64,000 bases of DNA from Aquabacterium commune (GTDB taxonomy: Bacteria; Pseudomonadota; Gammaproteobacteria; Burkholderiales; Burkholderiaceae_C), in contig NZ_SNXW01000004.1 in the NCBI RefSeq assembly GCF_004362855.1, forward strand, positions 124,001-188,000, written 5' to 3'. The position numbers and the translations under genes were made by a program. Under the pieces are notes generated by a model. That model was not told the DNA's origin. It worked only from the letters and a program-made list of their open reading frames with translations, and made no database searches. Below, piece after piece: positions 50,595-59,600 of this stretch (position 1 is the stretch's first letter; every line of letters starts with the position of its first letter).

Positions 50595-50750
50595 GGCGTG
50601 TGGGGTGGGGCGGTGGGCCAGCGGCGGATCTGGCTGCGATTCAGGGGGCGCATTTGGCGACATGCACCCCCTTCAGAGGGAGCGCGTGTCACGGTGCGCC
50701 AGAGGGTGAAATCCTACACTGCGCCCACAACACAAAGCAGGGATGGGGAC

Positions 50751-53346
50751 ATGGCGAGGGCGATGGCGGTGGTGCAGCCCCCCGAGGCCCGCGTGCGCCA
50801 AGCACCCAGCGGCTTGGGGCTCTGGCTGTGGGTGGTGGCTTGTCTGGGGTGGTTGCTGGGCGTGGCGTGGCAGTGGCAATCGGTGCGCCTGGCGCCGGCA
50901 GCGTGGTTCCATGGTGGTGTGGCGCTGGGCGTGGTGGGCTTGTTGGCGGGTGTCTGGCTGGAGTGGCGCGCGCCTTTGCGCTGGCGGCGCCTGGTTCTGC
51001 TGCCTGTGTTCGCACTGGCCGCGGCGCTGCTGGCATGGGGCAGCACAGGCTGGCGGGCGTCACAGGTGCTGGCGCAACGCTGGCCTTCGCACCTCAACGG
51101 CGTTGACGTGTGGGCCGTGCTGAAGCTGGAGGGCTTGCCGCAACCGTTGCCCCCCGCCGGCACCGAGGGCAGGGCCCTGCGCTGGCGCCTCGATGCCGCG
51201 GTGCTGCGCTGGGAGGGCGTGCAGCCCGAGCCCGGTTGGCGGCTGCCCGAGCACCTCACGCTCTATGCCGATTGGCCTGCGTTCGAAACGCCCCGGGCCG
51301 GACAAGCCTGGCGCATGCGGCTGCGGCTTCACGCGCCCGACGGTTTGTCCAACCCTGGCGTGAACTCTGGCACCCGATCTGCATTTGGCCGAGGTGTGCG
51401 GGCGGTGGGGCAATTGCGCCCCGGGGCTGACAGCCTGCAACCGGCAGGCGACGGCGATGCGCCCAGCTGGCAGGACCGCATCGACCGTTGGCGACAAGGC
51501 GTGCGCGAGGCCATCTTGCAGCGGGTGCCCTCGGCGCGCGAGGCGGGCGTCCTGACCGGCCTGGCGGTGGGTGACCAGGCCGCCATCGCGTCAGGTGACT
51601 GGGACGTGCTCCGCCGCACAGGCGTCGCCCATGCCGTGTCGATCAGCGGTGCGCACGTTGCGATGCTGGGCAGCCTGTGCGCGGCGTTGACGCGGCGGCT
51701 GTGGTCGCGCTCCAGCCGACTCTGCCACTGGCTGCCCGCCCCCACCGCGGCCTTGTGGGTGGCGGTGCTGGGGGCCGCGGCGTACGCACTTGCGTCGGGC
51801 GGTGGCGTACCGGCACAGCGCACCGTCTGGACCATGGCCCTCATGAGCGCCTTGCGTCTGCTGGGAGGCGCCTGGCCCTGGCCGCTGGTATGGCTGTCGT
51901 GCGCCACCTTGGTGACGGTCTGGGATCCCTTCGCGCTGATGCAACCGGGGTTCTGGCTGTCCTTCGTCGCTGTGGCGGTGCTGATGTCGGCAGGTGAGCG
52001 CTCCTTGGAAGTGGCCATCGCCGGCAACCCGGCGCAGAGCGCGAGCCTCCGTGGCGTACGTGGCCCCTGGCGCTGGCTGCGCGACGAAGCCATGGCCTTG
52101 TGGCGCACCCAGCGCCTGGTCAGCCTTGCGCTGATGCCGCTGTCGCTGGTGTGCTTCCAGCAGGTCTCCCTGGTGAGCGTGGTGGCCAACCTGCTGGCCG
52201 TGCCCATCTTCGGCGCGCTCATCACGCCGCTGGCCTTGGCCGGCACGGTGTTCCCGCCAGCGTGGGATGTGGCCGCCGCGTGCACCGGGCTGGCATTCCA
52301 AGGGCTGCAATGGCTGTCGGACCTGCCTTTGGCGGTGTGGGCTGCACCCAGCCCGCCGATGTGGGTGGCCATCGTGGCGGTGCTGGCCTCGTTCGCGCTG
52401 GCACTGCCCGGGCCCTGGCGCTGGCGCAGCCTGGCCTGGCCCTTCCTGCTGCCGCTGCTGTGCTTGCCCGAGCCCTGGCGCGCCTTGCCCCAACCGGCGT
52501 CGGGCCAATTTGCCGCCGTCGCGATGGACGTGGGGCAGGGCACGGCCGTCCTGGTGCGCACCGCGCAGCACAGCCTGTTGTTCGACACCGGCGCCAGCCT
52601 GCCCGCGGGCGGGGACATGGGCGTGCGCGTCGTGTTGCCGGTGCTCCAGGCCCTGGGCGTGCGTCGGCTCGACGCCTTGCTCATCAGCCACCAGGACAAC
52701 GACCACGTGGGCGGCGCCCTGTCGGTCGTGCGAGCTGTGCCGGTGGCCGCGCTGCGCAGTTCACTCCCCGAAGATCACGCCCTGTTGGCGCGCCAGCCGG
52801 ATCGTCTGCCCAGCGGCACCTGGACATTGCCCCACCAGCCCTGCGCGGCCGGCCAGGCCTGGACCTGGGACGGCGTGCGCTTCGAGGTGCTGCACCCGAC
52901 GCAGGCCGACCTGCAGAACCGCCAACGCCTGCCCACCAACGCCTTGTCGTGCGTGTTGCGTGTGCAGGCGGATGGCGGCCAAAGCCTCTTGCTGACAGGG
53001 GACATCGAAGCCCCGCAGGAGCAGGCGCTGCTGGCGCGGGAGGGCGCCGCGCGCTTGCGCAGCACGGTGCTGGTCGTGCCTCACCACGGCAGCCGGACCT
53101 CGTCCACACCCGCCTTCCTGGCGGCCGTGCAGGCGCAGGCAGCGGTGATCCAGGCGGGGCGGCGCAACCGTTATGGGCACCCTTCACCCCCCGTCGTGGC
53201 GCGCTATGCGGCGCTGGGCGTGCATGTCGATGCCACCCCCGCGTGCGGTGCCTGGCTGTGGCAGTCTGATGGCAGTTGGGGGGCGGGGCGATGCTGGCGC
53301 GCGCAAACGCGCCGCCTGTGGGACGAGGCTTCGACCAACGACGGCC

Positions 53347-53351
<5 letters not shown>
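50751..53351 (+). CDS. comEC: DNA internalization protein ComEC/Rec2
   Basis: ComEC forms the inner-membrane channel for single-stranded DNA in natural transformation. The 866-residue protein has an N-terminal membrane/OB part (DUF4131), the Competence domain (AHAVSISGAHVAMLGSL, ALASGGGVPAQRTVWTMALM) and a C-terminal MBL domain with SHQDNDHVGGA and VPHHGSRTSST. No frameshift is seen, so DNA uptake may be functional. I took the ATG at 50751; the frame runs open upstream but that part overlaps ridA. Its TGA stop lies inside the hexanucleotide repeat. Confidence 0.93.
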
Positions 53352-53394
<43 letters not shown>

Positions 53395-53426
53395 CGCGTG
53401 ATCGCGCCTGACCTCGGCCCGTCGGC

Positions 53427-54719
53427 TCAGTGCTGTGGCAAGCGGCTGGCGAGCACCTTGTCGATGCGCTTGCCGTCCATGTCCACCACCTCGAAGCGCC
53501 AGCCTTCCCACTCGACGACGTCGGTGGTGCGCGGCAAGCGGCCCAGCAGCAGCATGACCAAACCAGCCAGGGTGTTGTAGCGGCCGCGGTCCTCGTCGGG
53601 CAAGGTCTTGACCTCCAGGCGGTCCTTCAGCTCCGGCGCGGGGATGAGGCCGTCGATCAGCCAGGAGCCATCTTCGCGCTGGATCGCCCAGGCATCGTCC
53701 GAGTCTTCCGAGGCCGTGAACTCGCCAGTGATGGCCTCCAGCACATCGCGCAGGGTGATGACGCCTTGCACCTCCCCGTACTCATCGACCACGAACACCA
53801 TCTGCACATCGGAGGCGCGGAAGTGTTCCAGCAGCTCCATGCCCGAGAGCGTCTCAGGCACGAAAACCGCGGGCAGCAGGCCCTGCGTCAGGTCGTTGTT
53901 CTGGTGCTGGGTGAGCTGGTGCAGCAGCTGCTGCGCTGTCATCACGCCGATGACATCGTCCAGGCCGCCGCGGCAGACCGGGTAGCGCGAGTAGCCGTGC
54001 TCGGCGATGGTGGCCAGGTTCTCGGCCATGCTCACCTCGGCATCCAGCCAGGCGATGTCGCCGCGCGGGATCATCATCGAGCCGATCTGGCGCTCATCGA
54101 GGCGGAACACATTGCGCACCATCTGGTGTTCGTGCGCTTCGATCACGCCGGCGTCCAGGCCTTCCTCCAGCTGCGCGGCGATTTCCTCTTCCGTCACGCT
54201 GCGCCCTCCGTTGTCACTCACGCCCAGCAGCTTGAGGATGCCGACCGTGGTGGCCGACAGCATGGCCACGAAGGGCTTGGCGATGCTGGAGAGCAGGCGC
54301 ATGGGCTTGGCCACCAGGCGCGCCACGGGCTCGGGGTACATCTGGCCGACGCGCTTGGGCACCAGCTCGCCGAAAATGATGGTGACGAAGGTGATGATGA
54401 GCACCACCAGGCCGGTGGCGCTGACCGAGGCCACGCGGTCGTGCAGGTCGAAGTTGGCTTGCAGCCAGAGCGACAGAGGTTGGGAGAAGGCCGCGTCACC
54501 CACGATGCCGTTGAGCACGCCGGTGGAGGTGATGCCGATCTGGACCGTGGAGAGGAACTGCGTGGGGTTGTCGTGCAACTCGATGGCGGCGAGTGCGCCG
54601 GCATCACCGGTTTCTGCCAGCACCTGCAGGCGCGCCTTGCGGCTGGAGGCCAGGGCCATCTCCGACATGGCGAACAAGCCATTGAGGAAGGTGAGGAAAA
54701 TCAGCAGCGCAAGTTCCAT
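53427..54719 (-). CDS. CNNM/CorC-type transporter-associated protein (hemolysin family)
   Basis: The 430-residue protein has an N-terminal DUF21 membrane domain (TFLNGLFAMSEMALASSRKA, FGELVPKRVGQMYPE), two CBS motifs around residues 215-330, and a C-terminal CorC_HlyC domain (LPDEDRGRYNTLAGLVMLLL). Such proteins take part in magnesium or cobalt efflux; the hemolysin name is historical. The ATG at 54719 (MELALLIFLTF) starts at the first helix. It diverges from apaH (64 nt). Confidence 0.9.
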   Translation of the reverse strand: MELALLIFLTFLNGLFAMSEMALASSRKARLQVLAETGDAGALAAIELHDNPTQFLSTVQIGITSTGVLNGIVGDAAFSQPLSLWLQANFDLHDRVASVSATGLVVLIITFVTIIFGELVPKRVGQMYPEPVARLVAKPMRLLSSIAKPFVAMLSATTVGILKLLGVSDNGGRSVTEEEIAAQLEEGLDAGVIEAHEHQMVRNVFRLDERQIGSMMIPRGDIAWLDAEVSMAENLATIAEHGYSRYPVCRGGLDDVIGVMTAQQLLHQLTQHQNNDLTQGLLPAVFVPETLSGMELLEHFRASDVQMVFVVDEYGEVQGVITLRDVLEAITGEFTASEDSDDAWAIQREDGSWLIDGLIPAPELKDRLEVKTLPDEDRGRYNTLAGLVMLLLGRLPRTTDVVEWEGWRFEVVDMDGKRIDKVLASRLPQH

Positions 54720-54783
54720 GGAAGGCGCCGGGCGCACGCCGGGCCGTCGGTCAAGATCGTTCAAGCGTAGCAGAATCCCTGCC

Positions 54784-55611
54784 ATGATCTACCTTGTTGG
54801 CGACCTGCAGGGCTGCTGCGATCCGCTGGAGCGGCTGCTGCAGACCCTCGATTTCTCCCCCTCGCGGGACCACGTCCATTTCCTGGGCGACCTCGTCAAC
54901 CGCGGGCCGGACAGCCGGGGCGTGCTGCGTCGCCTGCGCGGCCTGGGCGCCTCGGCCACCTGCCTGCTGGGCAACCACGACTTGCACCTGCTGGCCGTGG
55001 CCCACGGTGTGCGCAAGCCGCACCGCAGCGACACGCTCGACGCCATCCTGCAGGCCCCCGACCGCGAGGACTGGCTGAACTGGTTGCGCCACCAGCGCCT
55101 GGCCGTGCATGCGCATGGCTGGCTGATGGTGCATGCCGGCGTGCTGCCCCAATGGGACGCCGCGCAAACCGTGGCCTTGGCCGGTGAGGTGGAGGCCATG
55201 CTGCGCAGCCCCGAGTTGGGCGAGTTCCTCACGCAGATGTACGGCAACGCACCCGAGCGCTGGAACGAGGGTCTGACCGGCGTGGCGCGCTGGCGCTGCG
55301 TGGTCAACAGCCTGACGCGGCTGCGTTTTTGCAGCGCCGACGGCCTCATGGAGTTCACCACCAAGGAAGCCGTGGGTGGCGCGCCCGAAGGCTTCATGCC
55401 CTGGTTCGAGGTGCCCGGGCGGCGCACGGCCGGCACGCCGGTGGCGTTCGGGCACTGGTCCACGCTGGGCCTGATCAACCGCGATGACCTGATGGCCCTG
55501 GACACCGGCTGCGTGTGGGGCGGGCAGCTCACCGCGGTGCGCGTCGATGGCCCGGTGCGAGAGCTCATCCAGATCGATTGCCCCCAGGCACAGAAGCCGG
55601 GCAAGGCCTGA
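54784..55611 (+). CDS. apaH: Symmetrical bis(5'-nucleosyl)-tetraphosphatase
   Basis: ApaH cuts Ap4A to two ADP. The 275-residue calcineurin-like phosphoesterase has the metal motifs GDLQGC, GDLVNRGPDS, LLGNHDLHLLAVAHG, VHAGVLPQW and FGHWSTLGL. The start MIYLVGDLQGCC is the usual one. It is the last core gene before the tRNA-Ser island junction. Confidence 0.96.
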   Translation: MIYLVGDLQGCCDPLERLLQTLDFSPSRDHVHFLGDLVNRGPDSRGVLRRLRGLGASATCLLGNHDLHLLAVAHGVRKPHRSDTLDAILQAPDREDWLNWLRHQRLAVHAHGWLMVHAGVLPQWDAAQTVALAGEVEAMLRSPELGEFLTQMYGNAPERWNEGLTGVARWRCVVNSLTRLRFCSADGLMEFTTKEAVGGAPEGFMPWFEVPGRRTAGTPVAFGHWSTLGLINRDDLMALDTGCVWGGQLTAVRVDGPVRELIQIDCPQAQKPGKA

Positions 55612-55650
55612 GATGCTGTCCGCGGGTGCCCTACAATGCAGGGCTCAAAG

Positions 55651-55700
55651 GGTGTGTGGCCGAGCGGTTTAAGGCACCGGTCTTGAAAACCGGTGTAAGC
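55651..55700 (+). pseudogene. Truncated tRNA-Ser(UGA) copy
   Basis: The 5' part of a tRNA-Ser is present: GGTGTGT, the D-arm GGCCGAGCGGTTTAAGGCA, and an anticodon arm CCGGT-CTTGAAA-ACCGG with anticodon TGA. After GTGTAAGC no variable arm, T arm or matching ACACACC acceptor end follows. TACAAT at 55632-55637 looks like the -10 of the original tRNA promoter. It is the scar of an insertion or recombination event. Confidence 0.8.
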
Positions 55701-55724
55701 ATGGCTAAGTGGTTGATTGGTAAA

Positions 55725-55763
55725 GGGTTGCGTCTCCGCATCTCCGCATCATCTCCGCAACCC
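55725..55763 (+). repeat. Inverted repeat with triple TCTCCGCA, tRNA 3'-end-like att remnant
   Basis: GGGTTGCG (55725-55732) is mirrored by CGCAACCC (55756-55763). Between and into it, TCTCCGCA occurs at 55733, 55741 and 55752. GCGTCTCCGCA resembles the 3' end CCGTCTCCGCCA of the intact tRNA-Ser just downstream, suggesting duplicated attachment-site material. Confidence 0.6.
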
Positions 55764-55782
55764 CTTGAAAAATGATGTCGTT

Positions 55783-55872
55783 GGAGACGTGGCCGAGTGG
55801 TTTAAGGCAGCGGTCTTGAAAACCGCCGAGGGCTTATCCCCTCCGTGAGTTCGAATCTCACCGTCTCCGCCA
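55783..55872 (+). tRNA. tRNA-Ser(UGA)
   Basis: A complete 90-nt gene with encoded CCA. GGAGACG (55783-55789) pairs with CGTCTCC (55862-55868). The anticodon arm GCGGT-CTTGAAA-ACCGC gives anticodon TGA, a long variable arm follows (GAGGGCTTATCCCCTC), and the T arm is GTGAGTTCGAATCTCAC. It stands about 80 nt after the broken copy and about 50 nt before the integrase stop, the usual arrangement of an element that used this gene as its attachment site. Confidence 0.97.
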
Positions 55873-55923
55873 CACAACGTGTGGCGAGCTGTTGCCCTGG
55901 CTCGGTTGGCACAGCTTGAAGGG

Positions 55924-57006
55924 TCATCTGGTCGGTTTGACTGTGGCTCCTTTGCGAACGTAGACCTTGCGTGTGAGCTCCTGCTCGGTATGGCCCAGTA
56001 GGGCTGATGCCGCAGCCAGGTCAGCGATGTCAGAGGCGGCTTTAGGGCGAATGTCGCGGAACTGGAACTGGCGGATCCTTGTGGCCAGCACTTCGGCATC
56101 TACTCGGCTCTCATCAGACGCTTCTTGGAGTACTTTGGTGGCAGCGTCATCGCGCGCCTTGTCGAATCTGATTCGCAGCGTGGGCTTGTTCAGGGGTGTC
56201 CCAGCCGGTGTCGCTAGCAGGTGAAGGCTTTTGACCTTGCGCGGCCGAGCCTTGATGCGCTCAATCACATCGCCAAGCTCCGTGTTCGTACCGTCTTCCT
56301 TTTTGAGCAATATCCGAAGGTACTTCGATGTTTTGTTCTGACGGACTTCAAGCGCATTGTCTTTGATGTCCACGAGTGACATTTTCAGTACGTCAGCGGG
56401 TCGCTGGCCGGTCAAATACGCAAGATCCATTGCGTCCTTCAATTCAACCGGTGCGACCTTGTAGACTGCGTTCCATACCTCGGCATCAACGTAAAAATCG
56501 CGAGGCTTTTCTCTGTTTTTTCGTATGCCCCGGCACGGATTCTCTTTGGTTGTGTAGCCCCATTCTCTAGCGAGATTGAAGATGTGACTGAACAGAGCTA
56601 TTTCTCGATTGGCTCTGACTTTTGCAGTTCTTTTGTCCCTGTAAATGGCAATGTGCTGCGGCGTAACTGAATCGATGTGGGTGTTGCTGAAGACAGGTTT
56701 AAGTTGCTTGAGGCACCACTGATTGTCAATCTGGGTTCTTGGTGCTTTGGTTGGAATTACTTCGGTTTCATACTTCTTGAAAATGTAATTCAGGGTTCCG
56801 GTCTCAGTGGGCGCTGGTTTGCATTCGAGTTCAGCCCATTTGCGTTTTGCTTCGTTGAGATCGCTGCCCAATGGGATTTCAATGCGCTTGCCATCATCGT
56901 CCCGACCGTTGTAGTAGAAGGATTCCCAAATCTTGCCGCTCTTGAATTTCTTTCTGCGCCGAAGCATTCTGGGCGGCAGGTCCATGCTGGTGGTTTTTGG
57001 TCGCAT
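55924..57006 (-). CDS. Tyrosine recombinase / integrase
   Basis: The 360-residue protein has an N-terminal arm-binding part, a SAM-like core-binding domain (around residues 75-165) and a C-terminal catalytic domain. Visible catalytic residues are R202 in TGQRPADVL, R317 and R320 in FRDIRPKAASD, H339 in LLGHT and the nucleophile Y349 in RKVYVRKG. The usual HxxR is RxxR here, a variation found in related phage integrases. Its 3' end points at the tRNA-Ser. The ATG directly follows the TAA of the DUF4224 gene. Codon use is more AT-rich than that of the core genes. Confidence 0.95.
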   Translation of the reverse strand: MRPKTTSMDLPPRMLRRRKKFKSGKIWESFYYNGRDDDGKRIEIPLGSDLNEAKRKWAELECKPAPTETGTLNYIFKKYETEVIPTKAPRTQIDNQWCLKQLKPVFSNTHIDSVTPQHIAIYRDKRTAKVRANREIALFSHIFNLAREWGYTTKENPCRGIRKNREKPRDFYVDAEVWNAVYKVAPVELKDAMDLAYLTGQRPADVLKMSLVDIKDNALEVRQNKTSKYLRILLKKEDGTNTELGDVIERIKARPRKVKSLHLLATPAGTPLNKPTLRIRFDKARDDAATKVLQEASDESRVDAEVLATRIRQFQFRDIRPKAASDIADLAAASALLGHTEQELTRKVYVRKGATVKPTR

Positions 57007-57255
57007 TTACTTCACCAACGAAAAGTTTGGCACTGAGTTTTGATCTGCGAGTGTCGCGGGGTGAAGGCCCGAAAGTCGCAAGCGGGTGTAAAGCCTGCCA
57101 ACAATGGGCTCACCAGCTCTGTTTTTGACGAAAACCCACCCGTTGAGTTCGAGCCAAGTTATTTGCTCGCGCTTTCTGCTTGATCCCGTGATTTGATGCA
57201 ACTCATCAGGGCTAAGCGCTTCCGATGGGGTGGGGATTTCAAACATCGGATGCAT
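57007..57255 (-). CDS. DUF4224 protein
   Basis: The 82-residue protein contains the DUF4224 pattern LSPDELHQITGSSRKREQIT, then WLELNGWVFVKNRAGEPIVG. Proteins of this family lie next to phage integrases and may act as excision or directionality factors; that is inference. AAGGAGGT stands 4 nt before the ATG at 57255, an almost perfect ribosome site that decides this start over one at 57279. The gene overlaps the end of the upstream gene by 17 nt. Confidence 0.85.
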   Translation of the reverse strand: MHPMFEIPTPSEALSPDELHQITGSSRKREQITWLELNGWVFVKNRAGEPIVGRLYTRLRLSGLHPATLADQNSVPNFSLVK

Positions 57256-58327
57256 TTTGACCTCCTTGCGCTGATTCAACGATGCTGCAAATCAGTTCTT
57301 GCACGTATCGACCTTCGGGTTGCGATCCAGTCATGATGGATGCTTCAACCTTTGATCGGATCTGCCGCCCTGGGCTTGCGGTGAAATGCTCTTTGATTAA
57401 TTTCGCGCGGGCCTCGTGGCTCGAATTTTCGATGAACTGCATTGCCGCGCGAAGTCTTTCGCTGATGGCTGCCTTTTCTGATTTTGGTGTTGAGATAATC
57501 ATCTCAACTTGCTGTTTTGTTTTCTGTTGAGTTTTTCTATCGGCGGAAATTTTTTTCGCAGGAGTGAAATCAAGATCACTTTTCTGCATCATCGTTTTCA
57601 GCCAACTCAGAGGGTATTGAAGCTGGTGTTCAACAGGGAGCTGTTTGTCTCGCTTCAGGCGTGCGACCAGTAGGTCGACAAAGTCTTGCCCAAGCGGGCC
57701 CTGAGGAACAAGCCTCGCCACCTCCTCGCGCAGCGCTCTGGGCAGCTCATCGAGTACTAGGTCCGGGGTGGGGGGCTCTTTGATGTCTTCTTTGCTTGTA
57801 GTCTTTGAATAGTGATCAGAAGGTGCGGCGCCAATCGGAGTGGTTTTTTCGCGCTCAACGAGGGTTGTTTTGTCTGCAGCTGGACTTGTGTTTTTCACTG
57901 CACTGCATTGGTGTGAAAGACGCTGTTCCAGCAGCGCGTCTAGTGCCGCATAGTTGAGTGAGAAGAAATTGGACTGATTCCAGCTCGAGCGAAGGTGCTG
58001 TTCAACCAGCAAGATGTCCAGCTCCTTCAGCACTCGGATGACGCGCTTGTGGGGCTCAGTCGAACGCCCGAGCGGCACCTGCTGCATCAACTCTTCCTGA
58101 GTCCACTTAACCCAGAGCCGACCATCATGGATGTAGTCCCGGTAGCGCAGTGGATCCCGTGCCTTGTGCGCAAGCCAGTAGTGCAACTGCTGCAGGAAAA
58201 CGGCCTCAGGCAAGCCCATGGCTCTGGCCAGAGTGGGGGAGAGCGCAATTGGTGGCTCATCAAACAACAAGCTGCGGACGTGAACGCCGAGTTCAGCGTC
58301 AAGTTGCGGTAAGGCTTTGGAGGGCAT
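57239..58327 (-). CDS. Replication-protein-like protein of a mobile element
   Basis: The 362-residue protein has an N-terminal winged-helix-like region (LARAMGLPEAVFLQQLHYWL, RLWVKWTQEELMQQVPLGRS, RVIRVLKELDILLVEQHLRS) as seen in phage and plasmid replication/DnaD-like proteins. The middle is hydrophilic, and the C-terminal half is lysine-rich with LPVEHQLQYPLSWLKTMMQK. I do not recognise a catalytic motif. It likely forms an operon with DUF4224 and the integrase. A role in replication or maintenance of the island is inferred from fold resemblance. Confidence 0.6.
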   Translation of the reverse strand: MPSKALPQLDAELGVHVRSLLFDEPPIALSPTLARAMGLPEAVFLQQLHYWLAHKARDPLRYRDYIHDGRLWVKWTQEELMQQVPLGRSTEPHKRVIRVLKELDILLVEQHLRSSWNQSNFFSLNYAALDALLEQRLSHQCSAVKNTSPAADKTTLVEREKTTPIGAAPSDHYSKTTSKEDIKEPPTPDLVLDELPRALREEVARLVPQGPLGQDFVDLLVARLKRDKQLPVEHQLQYPLSWLKTMMQKSDLDFTPAKKISADRKTQQKTKQQVEMIISTPKSEKAAISERLRAAMQFIENSSHEARAKLIKEHFTASPGRQIRSKVEASIMTGSQPEGRYVQELICSIVESAQGGQNASDV

Positions 58328-58420
58328 CGTGCTCGGCGTTCTGTGGCAACCCGTTGATCTACAATGGAATCTTCTAGATACCGGCTGGGTTGATCATCTT
58401 TGTTGCGCTGGTTTCTTGAG

Positions 58421-58437
58421 GATACCGTTATGGTATC
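58421..58437. promoter_or_regulatory. Dyad operator candidate between replication-like and BREX operons
   Basis: GATACC (58421-58426) and GGTATC (58432-58437) form a perfect dyad with GTTAT between them. Another half-site GATACC is at 58377-58382. The dyad is within the 326-nt divergent region (58328-58653) that must hold promoters for both operons; the rest of this gap shows no other gene or motif I can support. The HTH protein encoded next is a natural candidate to bind it. Confidence 0.5.
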
Positions 58438-58653
58438 TAAATGGAACCATGTGTCAAGCGTCAATCCGAACCAACAAGTCCCAAGCACTCGCATGACGAA
58501 CACATCTTTGAGACTTCACCGTGGCGTAGGCACCGTCGGCGCGGGCCAGCCATCAGGGGGCATGTCATTGCTATTGAGAGGGACTGATGAAAAGGCGCAT
58601 GCATCTGCGTGTGGTGGTGACGACCTGGACGCTCGTAGTTGGGGGTGCGCCGC

Positions 58654-58998
58654 ATGAGCCAACCGATTGACTGGGCTGAGCAAATTCTTGCTTTGGCAAG
58701 AGAGCGAAACATGAGCCTTAGGGAGTTGGCGGCTGATCTGGGGGTGAGTCACGTCTACCTGGGCAACGTCGTTCGAGGGCAGCGAGCTGCAAGCGCAAAG
58801 TTGAAGATCAAGATCTGGGGCCGCCAGAAGTACGACTTGACGCGAGAGCAGATGCTGGAGTTGCTCCTGCCCGATGACATTGCCGATGAGTTCCATGCCT
58901 TCGAGATCGAGCGCGGCAAGGCCCGCGCTCAGAAGGCAATTGCCAAGTCAGCCAAGAAGACGCCCGAGCCCAAGCCTTCGACCGAGGGAGACGAATGA
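58654..58998 (+). CDS. Small HTH protein, first gene of the BREX operon
   Basis: The 114-residue protein has a helix-turn-helix of Xre/Cro type at about residues 20-45 (MSLRELAADLGVSHVYLGNV) and a basic C-terminal tail (KAIAKSAKKTPEPKP). Its stop codon overlaps the brxA start as ATGA, so it is translated together with the BREX genes. It is different from the WYL-domain BrxR known in some BREX loci. It is probably an autoregulator of the defence operon. The ATG at 58654 lacks a strong ribosome site; a TTG at 58639 is an alternative. Confidence 0.8.
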   Translation: MSQPIDWAEQILALARERNMSLRELAADLGVSHVYLGNVVRGQRAASAKLKIKIWGRQKYDLTREQMLELLLPDDIADEFHAFEIERGKARAQKAIAKSAKKTPEPKPSTEGDE

Positions 58999-59600
58999 TC
59001 GACTCGGTCATCCGCTACAGCGCCACCATCACCGCTGGCGGCTTGATGCTGCCCGAGGCCCGTAAGGTCGCCGCGCTGTTGCAGACGAACCCGACCCAAG
59101 CAGACTGGGTCAAAGCGATCTGCGCGGACAACCTGCTGCAGAAGAACACTCCCGCCACGTCAACGCGCCAGGCCAATCTGTTGCGGGCCAGGTTCGGTAC
59201 CTTGCCCAAGGCCGCACTGAAGCTCATTGCCTCAGGCTCTCAAGAGGCTGCGGCCCAACTAGTGTTTGCTGCCTGCATCAAGCACAGCACCCTGATCGCT
59301 GACTTCATGCGGTCAGTGGTGGCCGGGCACGTACGCCGTATGGACGAAGCCATTGCCCGACGCGAATGGGACATCTTCCTGTCTGAATGCGCAGCCCGAG
59401 ATCCCGCTGTTGAGAGCTGGACAGCTTCAACGCGCACAAAACTTTTTCAGGTCATCGTCAGCATGCTGGTTGACGCGCGATACCTCGAATCAAACCGAAC
59501 ACTCAAGCTCCGCACGCCAAGCCTTCACCCTGAAGTGCGTGCGCTGCTCAAACATCACGGAGAAGACGCCTTGATCGACACCTTGGAGCTGCGCCCATGA
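58995..59600 (+). CDS. brxA: BREX protein BrxA (DUF1819)
   Basis: This 201-residue protein matches BrxA: N-terminal YSATITAGGLMLPEARKVAA, a central ARFGTLPKAALKLIASGSQ and the LFQVIVSMLVDARYLES block. BrxA is a small DNA-binding protein of type 1 BREX, which protects against phage without degrading its DNA in the usual way. The gene overlaps its neighbours on both sides by 4 nt (ATGA), so the first three genes are tightly coupled. Confidence 0.93.
   Translation: MIDSVIRYSATITAGGLMLPEARKVAALLQTNPTQADWVKAICADNLLQKNTPATSTRQANLLRARFGTLPKAALKLIASGSQEAAAQLVFAACIKHSTLIADFMRSVVAGHVRRMDEAIARREWDIFLSECAARDPAVESWTASTRTKLFQVIVSMLVDARYLESNRTLKLRTPSLHPEVRALLKHHGEDALIDTLELRP

Noticed and set aside
50217-50750. 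A 178-codon upstream extension of comEC
   Set aside because: It runs antisense through the ridA-like gene and has shadow composition. A sensible start with an N-terminal membrane region is at 50751.
55651-55780. A second functional tRNA-Ser
   Set aside because: Only the 5' half is present. No T arm and no complementary acceptor 3' strand can be found before the intact gene.
58400-58657. An 85-codon plus-strand frame in the divergent region before the HTH gene
   Set aside because: It covers the operator dyad, lacks a ribosome site and has no recognisable motif. More likely non-coding promoter DNA.
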